Positions 8,443 to 15,814 of a DNA stretch of 38,245 nt are shown piece by piece. The notes beneath the pieces are model-generated. The model was not told where the DNA came from, searched no databases, and worked only from the letters and a program-made list of their open reading frames with translations. This DNA comes from Acidocella sp. (lineage in GTDB: Bacteria > Pseudomonadota > Alphaproteobacteria > Acetobacterales > Acetobacteraceae). The position numbers and the translations under genes are program-made. Within the stretch, counting starts at the first letter, position 1. Every line of letters begins with the position of its first letter. The stretch covers positions 1-38,245 of the forward strand of contig JARLIK010000020.1 in the NCBI GenBank assembly GCA_031291755.1, written 5' to 3'.

Positions 8443-8610
8443 ATGTCGCTGATACTCATTATCGTTATTTTACTTTTGATTTTCGGCGGCGGTGGTGGCT
8501 ATTACGCGCATCGCTCCTACGGTGGCCGTGGCCTGGGCGGCGTGCTCGGGTTGATCCTGATTATTCTGCTTGTGGTCTGGTTGCTGGGCGGTGTTGGCGC
8601 TTATCACTAA
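8443..8610 (+). CDS. 55-aa double-span membrane protein (DUF3309-like), cassette copy 1
   Basis: 55 residues: hydrophobic segment 2-16 (MSLILIIVILLLIF), a glycine/tyrosine/arginine turn (GGGGGYYAHRSYGGRGLGG) and a second hydrophobic segment 34-51. This resembles the very short DUF3309-type proteins of alphaproteobacteria, but the assignment is tentative. It would form a helical hairpin in the inner membrane. GGAGG lies 8 bases before the ATG. It opens a three-gene cassette with the secreted and lipoprotein genes at 8696 and 9029; a broken second copy lies at 9577. No function is known. Confidence 0.72.
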   Translation: MSLILIIVILLLIFGGGGGYYAHRSYGGRGLGGVLGLILIILLVVWLLGGVGAYH

Positions 8611-8695
8611 CCTGCTCTCATAATGCCAGATCATGAAAACCCGCTTGGTATTTCTTCAGGCGGAAACGGTCAAAATATAAAATAGGAATAAAACC

Positions 8696-9013
8696 ATGAA
8701 AACGCAGTTACTCGCCGGCGCGGCTTTGCTTGTCCTGATATCGGGCCCCGCCTTCGCCCAAAGCTCTACCACTGACAGTTCGTCGTCCACCACGGTCTCG
8801 CCAGCACCGCTGATGGCGCCGCCTACCGGCACATTGAGCACCACGGAAACCAAAAAAGCCGTTGATGCCAACGGCAACACGTATGATTCAACCAGAACCA
8901 CCTATGGCAATTCCAACGGCGTGGCGAGCGATAGTTCAACCACCACCACCGTTACGCCGCCGCCTGCTGTGGTGATCACCAAAAAAACCAGCACCACCTC
9001 AACAACCAACTAA
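8696..9013 (+). CDS. Secreted Thr/Ser-rich protein, cassette copy 1
   Basis: 105 residues. Signal peptide 1-21 (AFAQ cleavage site), then a low-complexity Ser/Thr region, the core TLSTTETKKAVDANGNTYDS...TTYGN (about 46-72) and a Thr-rich tail with TPPPAVVITKK. The mature protein should be disordered and exported. The core is almost unchanged in the paralog at 9842 (shared TETKKAVDA.GN.Y.ST.TTYGN.NG), so it is the constrained part. No known domain is recognised. It lies 15 bp upstream of the lipoprotein gene and is probably co-transcribed with it. Confidence 0.75.
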   Translation: MKTQLLAGAALLVLISGPAFAQSSTTDSSSSTTVSPAPLMAPPTGTLSTTETKKAVDANGNTYDSTRTTYGNSNGVASDSSTTTTVTPPPAVVITKKTSTTSTTN

Positions 9014-9028
9014 ATCAAGGCATTCAAC

Positions 9029-9220
9029 ATGAAAAAATTCATCCTCAGCGGGGCTGTCCTCTCCAGCCTCGCCTTGTTAGCAGCCTGTGGCGATTCGCCG
9101 CCGCCGCAAACCACCACAACTTCCAGCGAGCAAACCACGGTGGCACCCGCGATGCAGGCGCCAATGCCGATGGCTACCACAACGACGACGCAAACCACCC
9201 AGTCGCATACCAACCCGTAA
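9029..9220 (+). CDS. Small Thr-rich lipoprotein, cassette copy 1
   Basis: 63 residues. The lipobox LLAAC places the modified Cys at about residue 20, followed by GDSPPPQTTTTSSEQTT and a Thr/Met/Pro-rich tail. There is no Asp at +2 (the residue is Gly), so outer-membrane sorting is expected. The mature part is only about 43 residues of low complexity and is probably disordered. The paralog at 10199 shares SSLALLAAC and the PPPQTTTT segment. It follows the secreted Thr-rich gene by 15 bp. Function unknown. Confidence 0.75.
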   Translation: MKKFILSGAVLSSLALLAACGDSPPPQTTTTSSEQTTVAPAMQAPMPMATTTTTQTTQSHTNP

Positions 9221-9237
9221 GATTATCCGTCTCTGAA

Positions 9238-9284
9238 ATATGCCTGACGTGCGATGACTTAATATCATTGCGTTTCAGGCATAT
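9238..9284 (+). repeat. Long hairpin after cassette copy 1
   Basis: A perfect 10-bp inverted repeat (9238-9247 with 9275-9284) encloses a second, nearly perfect 7-bp stem (GCGATGA with TCATTGC, one G-U pair as RNA), with TTAATATCAT at 9259-9268. It lies 18 bp after the lipoprotein stop. No T-run follows, so it is an atypical terminator at best; it could instead stabilise the mRNA end or be a protein site. Confidence 0.6.
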
Positions 9285-9494
9285 GCCGCATTCAGGCAGC
9301 AACGCGGCTGCCATAAAGTAGACAATTTATAACAACTCATTGCAGATAAGCCAGAAACCCAACAACGAAGCTCAAAAATAGATAAAACAATCCATTTCAC
9401 AGTTTGGAATCAGTCCGCAAATAACACCGCGCTTGCAACCGTTTCAACGGCTTACCACACAGTCAAATCAGCAAATGGCCAACTTGTGTCGTCA

Positions 9495-9576
9495 TATTAA
9501 TATCATCAGGTCTTTTTGAAGACACGTAGGCTCACAACCTATTCGTAGTGAATTGCCGTGTCTAGGAGGACGCGCC
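9495..9576 (+). repeat. Upstream element of cassette copy 2 (repeat copy B)
   Basis: Gap-free counterpart of 8361-8442, ending at the GTG of the broken tiny gene. The first 46 bp differ at 8 positions. TTAATATCAT (9497-9506), GGCTCACAACCT (9529-9540) and AGGAGGACGCG before the start are retained, so transcription signals probably survive even though the first gene of this copy is frameshifted. Confidence 0.7.
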
Positions 9577-9752
9577 GTGTCGCTTGTATTACTAATTATC
9601 GTCTTGGTATTATTGTTTGGTGGCGATGGCGGCTATTATGCTCATCGCTCCTACGGCGGCCACGGTTCCGGCGGTGTGCTTGAGGGTTGATTGTGATTAT
9701 TTTGCTGGTTGTATGGCTCTTTGGCGGCTTTGGTCCGGGGGTCTATCACTAA
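9577..9752 (+). pseudogene. Frameshifted second copy of the 55-aa membrane protein
   Basis: From GTG at 9577, behind AGGAGG, the frame encodes VSLVLLIIVLVLLF...GYYAHRSYGGHGSGGVL, closely matching the gene at 8443. It then runs into a TGA at 9688-9690 after 37 codons. Compared with copy 1, two extra bases (GA, about 9682-9683) are present. Removing them restores LIVIILLVVWLFGG and ends at TAA 9750-9752 with the same final Tyr-His. The second membrane segment is therefore lost. Either the copy is decaying or this is a sequencing error. Confidence 0.8.
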
Positions 9753-9841
9753 CCCAAGTATCACCGTCACGTTCTCTTGGGGCGCAATTTAGCTTTTGCC
9801 CAGCGTAGAACTGACGATACGAATAAAGAGAGGAGTATGAA

Positions 9842-10183
9842 ATGAAAACGCCATTTTTGACGGGTGCTGCTGTGTTTGTTTTGTTGACAGGCACTGCGCT
9901 CGCACAAACATCTACCTATAACAGTACAACCTCCACCACAACGGTAACGCCAGTTGCGCGTCCAGCTGCGATCGCGCCGGTTGTTCCGCCGCCGCCTGGC
10001 ACATTGAGTACAACGGAAACAAAAAAAGCTGTTGATGCTTACGGTAACGAATATGAATCGACCAAAACCACTTATGGCAATGCTAACGGCGCGACCAGCG
10101 ATAGCGTGACCACCACCACGGTGCAGCCGCCGCCGGCTGTGGTTGTCACCAAAAAAACCACAACCACCTCAACATCGAATTAA
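9842..10183 (+). CDS. Secreted Thr-rich protein, cassette copy 2
   Basis: 113 residues, paralog of the gene at 8696. Signal peptide 1-21 (ALAQ), a Thr/Val/Pro-rich spacer longer than in copy 1, then the conserved core TLSTTETKKAVDAYGNEYES..TTYGNANG and the tail QPPPAVVVTKK plus Thr-rich end. Substitutions in the core are conservative (Asp to Glu, Arg to Lys), as expected under selection. The ATG at 9842 follows GAGGAG. It precedes the copy 2 lipoprotein by 15 bp, the same spacing as in copy 1. Function unknown. Confidence 0.78.
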   Translation: MKTPFLTGAAVFVLLTGTALAQTSTYNSTTSTTTVTPVARPAAIAPVVPPPPGTLSTTETKKAVDAYGNEYESTKTTYGNANGATSDSVTTTTVQPPPAVVVTKKTTTTSTSN

Positions 10184-10198
10184 GGAAGGAGTGCCGCC

Positions 10199-10411
10199 AT
10201 GAGCCGCTTATTATTCGGTGCCACCATTATCTCCAGCCTCGCCTTGCTGGCTGCTTGCAGCGACGCACCGCCGCCGCAGACCACCACAACCACCACGGAG
10301 CAGACCACGACGGCCCCGGCACCCATGCCGATGGCCGCACCAGCGCCGCTGGTTCCGGGAACCCCCGGCACCACGACCACTGAAACCACTCGTAGTACGC
10401 AGACGAATTAA
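10199..10411 (+). CDS. Small Thr-rich lipoprotein, cassette copy 2
   Basis: 70 residues. Lipobox LLAAC at about residues 16-20, followed by SDAPPPQTTTTTTEQTT, a Pro/Met/Ala-rich middle and a Thr-rich end. Ser at +2 favours outer-membrane sorting. It is paralogous to the lipoprotein at 9029, with the same segment order. AAGGAGG lies 7-13 bases before the ATG. It is the last gene of the duplicated cassette and converges on the yoaK-like gene 23 bp away. Confidence 0.78.
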   Translation: MSRLLFGATIISSLALLAACSDAPPPQTTTTTTEQTTTAPAPMPMAAPAPLVPGTPGTTTTETTRSTQTN

Positions 10412-10434
10412 TAACGTCTGACGCCAAACGGCGG

Positions 10435-11112
10435 TTACTCGGGCTCGGCGCGCAAATGCCGCACCAAAGCCCAGGTAACCGCCGCGAAGGGCAGAGCGAT
10501 AATTACTTGCGAATCCAACGTCGCTAAAATTCCGGCAGTCAACGCTCCAACAAAATACAGAGTGAACGACGCGCTCTGCCGTTTCGTGTCAGTGGGCAAT
10601 GAGAATTTTCCACTCGCCAGTGAATCGGTAATCGCAATCACCATGTTGGTGAGCGTGCTAGTGAACACCACGGTCGGAATATTTGAAAGATTGACCTTTT
10701 TGCCAATAATGCTCTGCAGCCCCATGGTGATTGAAAGCGTTAAGATCAGCATATCCGTCGCCCAACCGCCAACAATATGGGTGGTCGGCAGCCACAATAT
10801 AATAATCGCCAGCAGCAAGGCCGCTTCGGTCGCCAGCAAAATGTTCAGCGCATGATGATTATTCTTGCCCCGCGTCTGCAGCGTGCCGATCGCTCCGCCC
10901 AGAATGAACCCGATCAGCGCTATGAGTGACCCAATGGCGGCATGAAACGACCCACGCGCCAGATATAACGCCAGGAACGCCAAGTTCCCGGTCATGGCGG
11001 AGGCAAACACCCCGCCGAGTTTCACGAAACTGATCACATCCACCGACCCGGCGGCAAAGGCGGTGAGGCCCAGAATATATTCCAGGTGAATCGGCGTCTT
11101 GGTATTTGTCAT
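10435..11112 (-). CDS. YoaK/DUF1275-family membrane protein
   Basis: 225 residues with six hydrophobic segments. The start LGLTAFAAGSVDVISFVKLGGVFASAMTGNLAFLAL carries the DUF1275 signature (glycine/aspartate-rich first helix and MTGN), and MGLQSIIGKKVNLSNIPTVVFTSTLTNM carries the second. The family's transport role is unproven. The ATG at 11112 is preferred to the TTG two codons upstream. The gene lies 24 bp downstream of corC on the same strand, where many alphaproteobacteria have lnt, so it may be the last gene of the miaB operon; no good ribosome-binding site is visible. Confidence 0.85.
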   Translation of the reverse strand: MTNTKTPIHLEYILGLTAFAAGSVDVISFVKLGGVFASAMTGNLAFLALYLARGSFHAAIGSLIALIGFILGGAIGTLQTRGKNNHHALNILLATEAALLLAIIILWLPTTHIVGGWATDMLILTLSITMGLQSIIGKKVNLSNIPTVVFTSTLTNMVIAITDSLASGKFSLPTDTKRQSASFTLYFVGALTAGILATLDSQVIIALPFAAVTWALVRHLRAEPE

Positions 11113-11136
11113 GGTCAATCCAGGCTCAAGTTTGTT

Positions 11137-12024
11137 TTATGATTCGTCTTTGGCAGCAATTGCCTCAGCCTCCGGGGTGATGGTGCGCCGCGCCCGCAGC
11201 CGGCGTATCCGCCGCGCATCAGCCTCCAGCACTAAAAATTCGATACCAGACGGATGCGGAATAATCTCCCCCTTGGTCGGCACGCGCCCCGCTAAATTAA
11301 ACACTAGCCCGCCCACGGTTTCAATATCGGCGTCGCGCTCATCCTCCGAGAGCACCGGGCCGAGCTTGGCCTCGAATTCTTCCACCGGCAGCAGTGCATT
11401 CAAATCCAGTGCGCCATCGGGGCGCTCCACCAGCATCGGACCTTCAATTTCATCGTGCTCATCGGCGATGTCACCCACGATAGTCTCAACCAAATCCTCG
11501 ATCGTTACCAACCCGTCAATCCCGCCATACTCATCCACTACCAGGGCCAAATGCGTGCGCGTCTGACGCATTTGCAGCAGCAAATCCAGTACGGTGATTT
11601 GCGGCGCCACCATCAGGGGCTTGCGGATAATCTTTTCCACCGAAAATTCCGCCTCACTGCCGGTGAAGGCAAACACATCCTTGATATGCACCATGCCGAC
11701 CAGATCATCGAGATTATCGCGATACACCGGCATCCGTGAATGGCCTTCCTTGCGGAGCTGGGCAATCGCCTGGCTTAACGTCACATCCGCCCGCATCGCG
11801 ATAATATCAGGCCGTGGCACCATCACATCATCGGCGGTGATCTCGCGCAGGCGCAGCACATTGGCAATCAGCGCCCGCTCATGCGCGTCCAACCCTGCCG
11901 GCTCATGCGCGTGGCCGGCAGCTTCCTCGGCATCGGCCTCCTGCACCAGTTCGGCGATGGAATCGCGGACCGATTGTTCGGTGTTGCGCAGCCGCCCCAA
12001 TAATCGTTGCAGGGTCGAGCTCAT
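11137..12024 (-). CDS. corC: CorC/YbeX-like CBS-domain protein
   Basis: 295 residues. Two CBS domains (about 65-185, starting at DDVMVPRPDIIAMRAD and including THLALVVDEYGGIDGLVTIEDLVETIVGDI) are followed by a CorC_HlyC domain (about 200-280) ending in EFLVLEADARRIRRLR. There is no N-terminal membrane DUF21 domain, so this is the soluble YbeX/CorC type linked to Mg2+/Co2+ handling and ribosome-related fitness. The ATG at 12024 overlaps the ybeY stop as ATGA, which is preferred to a GTG four codons upstream. The order miaB-phoH-ybeY-corC is the conserved proteobacterial one. Confidence 0.93.
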   Translation of the reverse strand: MSSTLQRLLGRLRNTEQSVRDSIAELVQEADAEEAAGHAHEPAGLDAHERALIANVLRLREITADDVMVPRPDIIAMRADVTLSQAIAQLRKEGHSRMPVYRDNLDDLVGMVHIKDVFAFTGSEAEFSVEKIIRKPLMVAPQITVLDLLLQMRQTRTHLALVVDEYGGIDGLVTIEDLVETIVGDIADEHDEIEGPMLVERPDGALDLNALLPVEEFEAKLGPVLSEDERDADIETVGGLVFNLAGRVPTKGEIIPHPSGIEFLVLEADARRIRRLRARRTITPEAEAIAAKDES

Positions 12025-12461
12025 TGGTTTTTCCACGGGTTGGCAATTTTCAACCGTGCCAGCGCCCAGGTCTCTTCGGCTTCCATCTGCTTGGCCGCCC
12101 CAGCATGGTCGTGGTCATAGCCTTCCAGATGCAGTGCCCCATGGATCAGCAAATGCGAGAGATGTGCTGCCACCGACTTCCCCGCCGCCCGCGCTTCCCG
12201 CCGCACCACGCCAATCCCCAGGAGAATTTCCGGCGGTTGTTCGTAGGTCAAAACATTGGTGGGTTTGTTTTTACCCCGGTCACGCGCATTCAGCCGTTTG
12301 ATCGTGTGATCATCGGTGAGCACCACGTTGGCGTAACAATCCATGACATCCATGGCACGTCGTACCACATTCTCAACATCACGCACATAAACCCGCCAAA
12401 GCCGGTGGTCGATGATAATCTCGCCCCCGAAACCGGAGGCGCTAAGACTTCGTGGCTCCAT
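12021..12461 (-). CDS. ybeY: Endoribonuclease YbeY
   Basis: 146 residues. The metal site is the conserved HGALHLEGYDH stretch with His107, His111 and His117 binding Zn2+. The upstream NKPTNVLTYEQ segment corresponds to the family's NVLSFP-like strand. YbeY is a single-strand endoribonuclease for 16S rRNA 3' maturation and ribosome quality control. It lies 2 bp after the phoH stop and overlaps corC by 4 nt, so the three are co-translated. Confidence 0.95.
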   Translation of the reverse strand: MEPRSLSASGFGGEIIIDHRLWRVYVRDVENVVRRAMDVMDCYANVVLTDDHTIKRLNARDRGKNKPTNVLTYEQPPEILLGIGVVRREARAAGKSVAAHLSHLLIHGALHLEGYDHDHAGAAKQMEAEETWALARLKIANPWKNQ

Positions 12462-12463
12462 GA

Positions 12464-13489
12464 TCAGCTATGCCGTTCCCTGATATGTTCCTTCACGGCG
12501 TTGTGGCGCTGGTCGTAGGCTTCCACAATTCTTCCTACCAGCGGGTGACGCACCACGTCGCAATTATTGAACCGCGCCACCCCGATGCCGGAAATGCCTT
12601 CCAGAGTCTCCAGCGCATCGGCAAGACCCGAGCGCGTGCCGGCGGGTAGATCAATCTGGGTTAAATCCCCGGTGACCACCATCCGCGTGCCTTCACCCAT
12701 GCGGGTAAGAAACATTTTCATTTGCACCGGCGTGGTGTTCTGCGCCTCATCGAGAATCACGAAAGCATGCGCCAGCGTGCGGCCCCGCATAAAGGCCAAA
12801 GGCGCAATCTCGATCTCGCCGGTAGTCATGCGTTTGGTCAATTGGTCGCCTGGCAGCATGTCATTCAATGCGTCGTACAGCGGGCGCAAATAGGGGTCCA
12901 CCTTCTCCTTCATATCGCCGGGCAAAAACCCCAGCCGCTCACCGGCTTCCACCGCCGGGCGGGAGAGTACAATGCGGTCCACCTTGCCGGAGGTCAGCAT
13001 CGCCACCGCTTGCGCCACCGCGAGGTAGGTTTTGCCGGTACCGGCTGGTCCCAGCGCAAACACCATCTCATGGCGGGCCAGCAAATCAATGTAAGCTGTC
13101 TGCGCCGCACTACGTGGCCCGATGGCGCCTTTGCGGGTGCGGATGGCGGGTAAATCAGAGAGCGGCAGCCTCGGGTCGATGGTCGGGTCGGTTAACCGCA
13201 TCGCCGCATCCACTTTCGGCCCATCAATAAACTCGCCGCGCTCCAATTGCCGGTACAAAGCCGCCAAGGCGGCCTCGGCAGCGGCAACCTGAATGGTTGG
13301 CCCTGCGATGGAAATACGGTTCCCCCGGCAGGCCAGCCGCACACCGAGCTTTTGCTCGATCCGCGCCAGATGCCGGTCATGATCACCAAGCAACAACGGC
13401 AACAACGCGTTGTTGCTGAAGGTCATGGTCAATGACCGTGGGGGAAGGGAGGAGGATGGGGTAGCCGAAGATGCGAGGATCTGGCTCAA
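12464..13489 (-). CDS. ybeZ: PhoH-family ATPase (YbeZ)
   Basis: 341 residues from a TTG start. Walker A is GPAGTGKT (147-154) and Walker B VILDEAQ (244-250), within a PhoH P-loop domain covering roughly 120-330; the first 90 residues hold a KH-like small domain. PhoH/YbeZ is an ATPase that partners YbeY in RNA metabolism. The TTG at 13489 shares TTGA with the miaB stop and has AAGGAGA 10 bases upstream. The alternative ATG at 13426 has no ribosome-binding site, so the TTG is chosen. It would be the first of three TTGA-coupled starts in this window. Confidence 0.92.
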   Translation of the reverse strand: MSQILASSATPSSSLPPRSLTMTFSNNALLPLLLGDHDRHLARIEQKLGVRLACRGNRISIAGPTIQVAAAEAALAALYRQLERGEFIDGPKVDAAMRLTDPTIDPRLPLSDLPAIRTRKGAIGPRSAAQTAYIDLLARHEMVFALGPAGTGKTYLAVAQAVAMLTSGKVDRIVLSRPAVEAGERLGFLPGDMKEKVDPYLRPLYDALNDMLPGDQLTKRMTTGEIEIAPLAFMRGRTLAHAFVILDEAQNTTPVQMKMFLTRMGEGTRMVVTGDLTQIDLPAGTRSGLADALETLEGISGIGVARFNNCDVVRHPLVGRIVEAYDQRHNAVKEHIRERHS

Positions 13490-14847
13490 GCTGCTTTTGT
13501 CTCCTTAGATTGAGTGAGGGTTCCTAATAAAGAGTTGGGGTTGGCATGGGTGATTGTCACGGTATGGATTTCGCCGGTCAGTTCAACAGGCGACTCTACC
13601 ACCACCGGCTGGGCGTAGAGCGATCTTCCGGCAATCTGCCCGCCGTAGCGGCCCGTGCCGGTGAACAAAACCGGCGTGGTGAGGCCAACGGTGGAGGCAT
13701 TGAACTCATCCTGCTGGCGGCGCAGTTCGGCTTGTAATTCATACAGCCGCGCATCTTTCACCTCTTCGGGTAGTTGCGGCAGCCCTGCCGCCGGTGTGCC
13801 GGGGCGGGTGGAGTATTTAAAGCTGTAGGCCAGGGCAAAGCGGGTTTCACGCACCAGCGCCATGGTCGCCTCAAAATCCGCATCGCTCTCGCCGGGGTGG
13901 CCCACGATGAAGTCTGAGGTGAACGCCATATCGGGGCGCAAATCCCGCAGCCGGGCGATAATTCTCCGGAAATCATCGGCTTTGTGCTTGCGGTTCATGG
14001 CGTTGAGAATTTTATCCGAACCCGACTGCACCGGCAGATGTAAATACGGCATCAGCGCATGGTTATCCCGGTGCGCCAGCAGCAATTCCTCGGTCATGTC
14101 GGAAGGGTGCGAGGTAGTATAACGCAGTCGCAGCAGGCCCGGAATCTCGGCCAGTTCCGCCAGCAGCCGCGCTAGGCTCCAGGCTGATCCATCCGGCCCT
14201 TCGCCATGATAGGCATTCACGTTCTGGCCGAGCAGCGCAATCTCGCGGGAGCCGCCCGCCACCATGCGGGTGGCTTCGGCGATGATGGATGCCGCCGGGC
14301 GCGAGGCTTCAGCGCCGCGCGTATAAGGCACCACGCAAAATGAGCAGAATTTATCGCAGCCTTCCTGAATGGTCAGGTTGGCAATCACCCCTTGCGAGGC
14401 GGCGGCATCGGGCAAAAAGTCGAATTTCTGCTCCGCGGGGAAATCGGTGTTGAGCACGGATTTGTTGGTCCGGTGCACCTGGGCAATCAGTTCCGGCAGC
14501 TTATGGTACGCTTGCGGCCCCACCACGAGATCAACATAAGGGGCGCGCTTCAGGATCACTTCGCCCTCGGCCTGCGCCACGCAACCGGTCACGGCAATCA
14601 TCATCCGCCCGCCGGTTTCTTCCTTCAGCACGCGCAACCGGCCCAGAGCCGAGAACACCTTGTCAGCCGCCCGCTCGCGGATATGGCAGGTGTTCATAAT
14701 CACCATGTCGGCCCCTTCCGGCGCATCGACGGTGGTGTAGCCCAACGGAGCCAGCAAATCGGCCATGCGGGCGCTGTCATACACATTCATCTGACAGCCG
14801 TGAGTCACAACATGAAGTTTACGGGTATTTGGTGTGCCCAATGTCAT
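13486..14847 (-). CDS. miaB: tRNA-2-methylthio-N6-isopentenyladenosine synthase MiaB
   Basis: 453 residues, normal family length. The N-terminal UPF0004 domain carries Cys18, Cys54 and Cys89 for the auxiliary [4Fe-4S] cluster. The radical-SAM cluster motif is CDKFCSFC (Cys164, 168, 171), and a TRAM domain closes the protein (about 375-440). The enzyme adds a methylthio group to i6A37 of tRNAs reading codons that begin with U. It leads the miaB-phoH-ybeY-corC operon. The leader upstream is about 160 nt and contains an AGGAGG sequence and a possible short coupled reading frame (14844-14912). Confidence 0.96.
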   Translation of the reverse strand: MTLGTPNTRKLHVVTHGCQMNVYDSARMADLLAPLGYTTVDAPEGADMVIMNTCHIRERAADKVFSALGRLRVLKEETGGRMMIAVTGCVAQAEGEVILKRAPYVDLVVGPQAYHKLPELIAQVHRTNKSVLNTDFPAEQKFDFLPDAAASQGVIANLTIQEGCDKFCSFCVVPYTRGAEASRPAASIIAEATRMVAGGSREIALLGQNVNAYHGEGPDGSAWSLARLLAELAEIPGLLRLRYTTSHPSDMTEELLLAHRDNHALMPYLHLPVQSGSDKILNAMNRKHKADDFRRIIARLRDLRPDMAFTSDFIVGHPGESDADFEATMALVRETRFALAYSFKYSTRPGTPAAGLPQLPEEVKDARLYELQAELRRQQDEFNASTVGLTTPVLFTGTGRYGGQIAGRSLYAQPVVVESPVELTGEIHTVTITHANPNSLLGTLTQSKETKAA

Positions 14848-15011
14848 ACGTCTAAGTCCATCCGGTGTTTCCGGACGGAGAAGCGCGTTTGGATGGCTGG
14901 GGTCAAGATCAAACTCTGATGTAACCTCCTCAACTCCTCATCATTCCGCGTCACTTCACCGCGCCGAGTCAAGCGAAATTGCATGACAGTTTGCCGGTTT
15001 GCCGTCCCGTT

Positions 15012-15776
15012 TCAGCCATCCTTAAGAGGCACGCCGGGCACTATAGCCTCGGGGTGCGCCACCAGCCCGTGGCCTAAAGCCACCCGGCGGTCAAACACAA
15101 AACAGTCGCCCTGCCACAGGCTTGCAGCCTTTGGAATTTCCTCCAGATACTTCAAAATCCCGCCCCGTAGGTGATAAATCTCCCCAAACCCCTTGGCGAG
15201 CATATAGGAGCTGGCTTTTTCGCAGCGGATGCCGCCGGTGCAATACATCGCGATTTTGGAGTTCTGGCGGTTCGACAGGCGTTCCTCAACGAACCCGGCA
15301 AACTCGCTAAAACTGGTCAGGCCCGGATTGATGGCGCCCTGAAAAGCCCCCATCGAAACCTCAAAATCATTGCGCGTATCGAGCAGAATCACTTCCGGGT
15401 CGGAAATGAGTGCATTCCAGTCCTGCGCCGCCACATAGGTCCCCACCTGTTTCAGCGGGTCACATTCGGGTTGGCCGAAGGTGATGATCTCGCGTTTTAG
15501 CTTGATTTTCAGCCGGTCAAAATGGGCTTCCTCAGCTGTCGAGAATTTCAACTCCAACCCTTCAAAAGCCGGCTGGATAATGCTGCCGTCTTGCAAGGCT
15601 GCGGCCAGCTCATCAATTCCCTCGGCCGGGCCTGCGAGTGTGCCGTTGATGCCCTCCGGGGCGATCAGCACAGTGCCCCGTAAATCCAGCCGCGTGCAAA
15701 ATGCCCGCAGCAAAGCCACCTGATCGGCAGGCTCAGGAATGGGTAAAAACTGGTAAAAAGCCGCGACTTTATGCAT
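15012..15776 (-). CDS. trhO: tRNA uridine(34) hydroxylase TrhO (rhodanese-like, YceA)
   Basis: 254 residues from the ATG at 15776. The N-terminal domain (APEGINGTLAG, FDRLKIKLKREIITFG) and the rhodanese domain (about 105-215) with active-site Cys179 in CTGGIRCEK are diagnostic. The TrhO family makes 5-hydroxyuridine at the wobble position of tRNAs using O2. A TTG seven codons upstream is the alternative start; neither has a clear ribosome-binding site, and the ATG matches where homologs begin. It is the last gene of the ugd-to-plsC run, 38 bp after plsC. Confidence 0.93.
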   Translation of the reverse strand: MHKVAAFYQFLPIPEPADQVALLRAFCTRLDLRGTVLIAPEGINGTLAGPAEGIDELAAALQDGSIIQPAFEGLELKFSTAEEAHFDRLKIKLKREIITFGQPECDPLKQVGTYVAAQDWNALISDPEVILLDTRNDFEVSMGAFQGAINPGLTSFSEFAGFVEERLSNRQNSKIAMYCTGGIRCEKASSYMLAKGFGEIYHLRGGILKYLEEIPKAASLWQGDCFVFDRRVALGHGLVAHPEAIVPGVPLKDG

Positions 15777-15814
15777 TTCCGGCGGGTTATCGGGCAAAAT
15801 GCCGCTGTAGGCAA

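Larger units (their letters stand above)
9221..9576. other. Intergenic region between the two cassette copies
   Basis: 356 bp without a supportable gene. It holds the hairpin at 9238-9284 and, at its right end, the duplicated 82-bp upstream element (9495-9576). The middle (9285-9494) is more AT-rich than the surroundings and shows no open frame, repeat or RNA gene that I can recognise. Confidence 0.6.

Noticed and set aside
10413..10434. Small hairpin (CGCC-AAAC-GGCG) between the lipoprotein and yoaK genes
   Set aside because: Only four base pairs with no T-run; too weak to call a terminator.
11099..11566. Plus-strand Ser-rich open frame opposite corC
   Set aside because: Shadow of the corC coding strand; composition reflects the antisense of Glu/Asp/Arg-rich codons.
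14899..14919. Minus-strand sequence AGAGTTTGATCTTG resembling the 5' end of 16S rRNA
   Set aside because: The match stops after about 14 bases and no further rRNA sequence follows; coincidence in the miaB leader.
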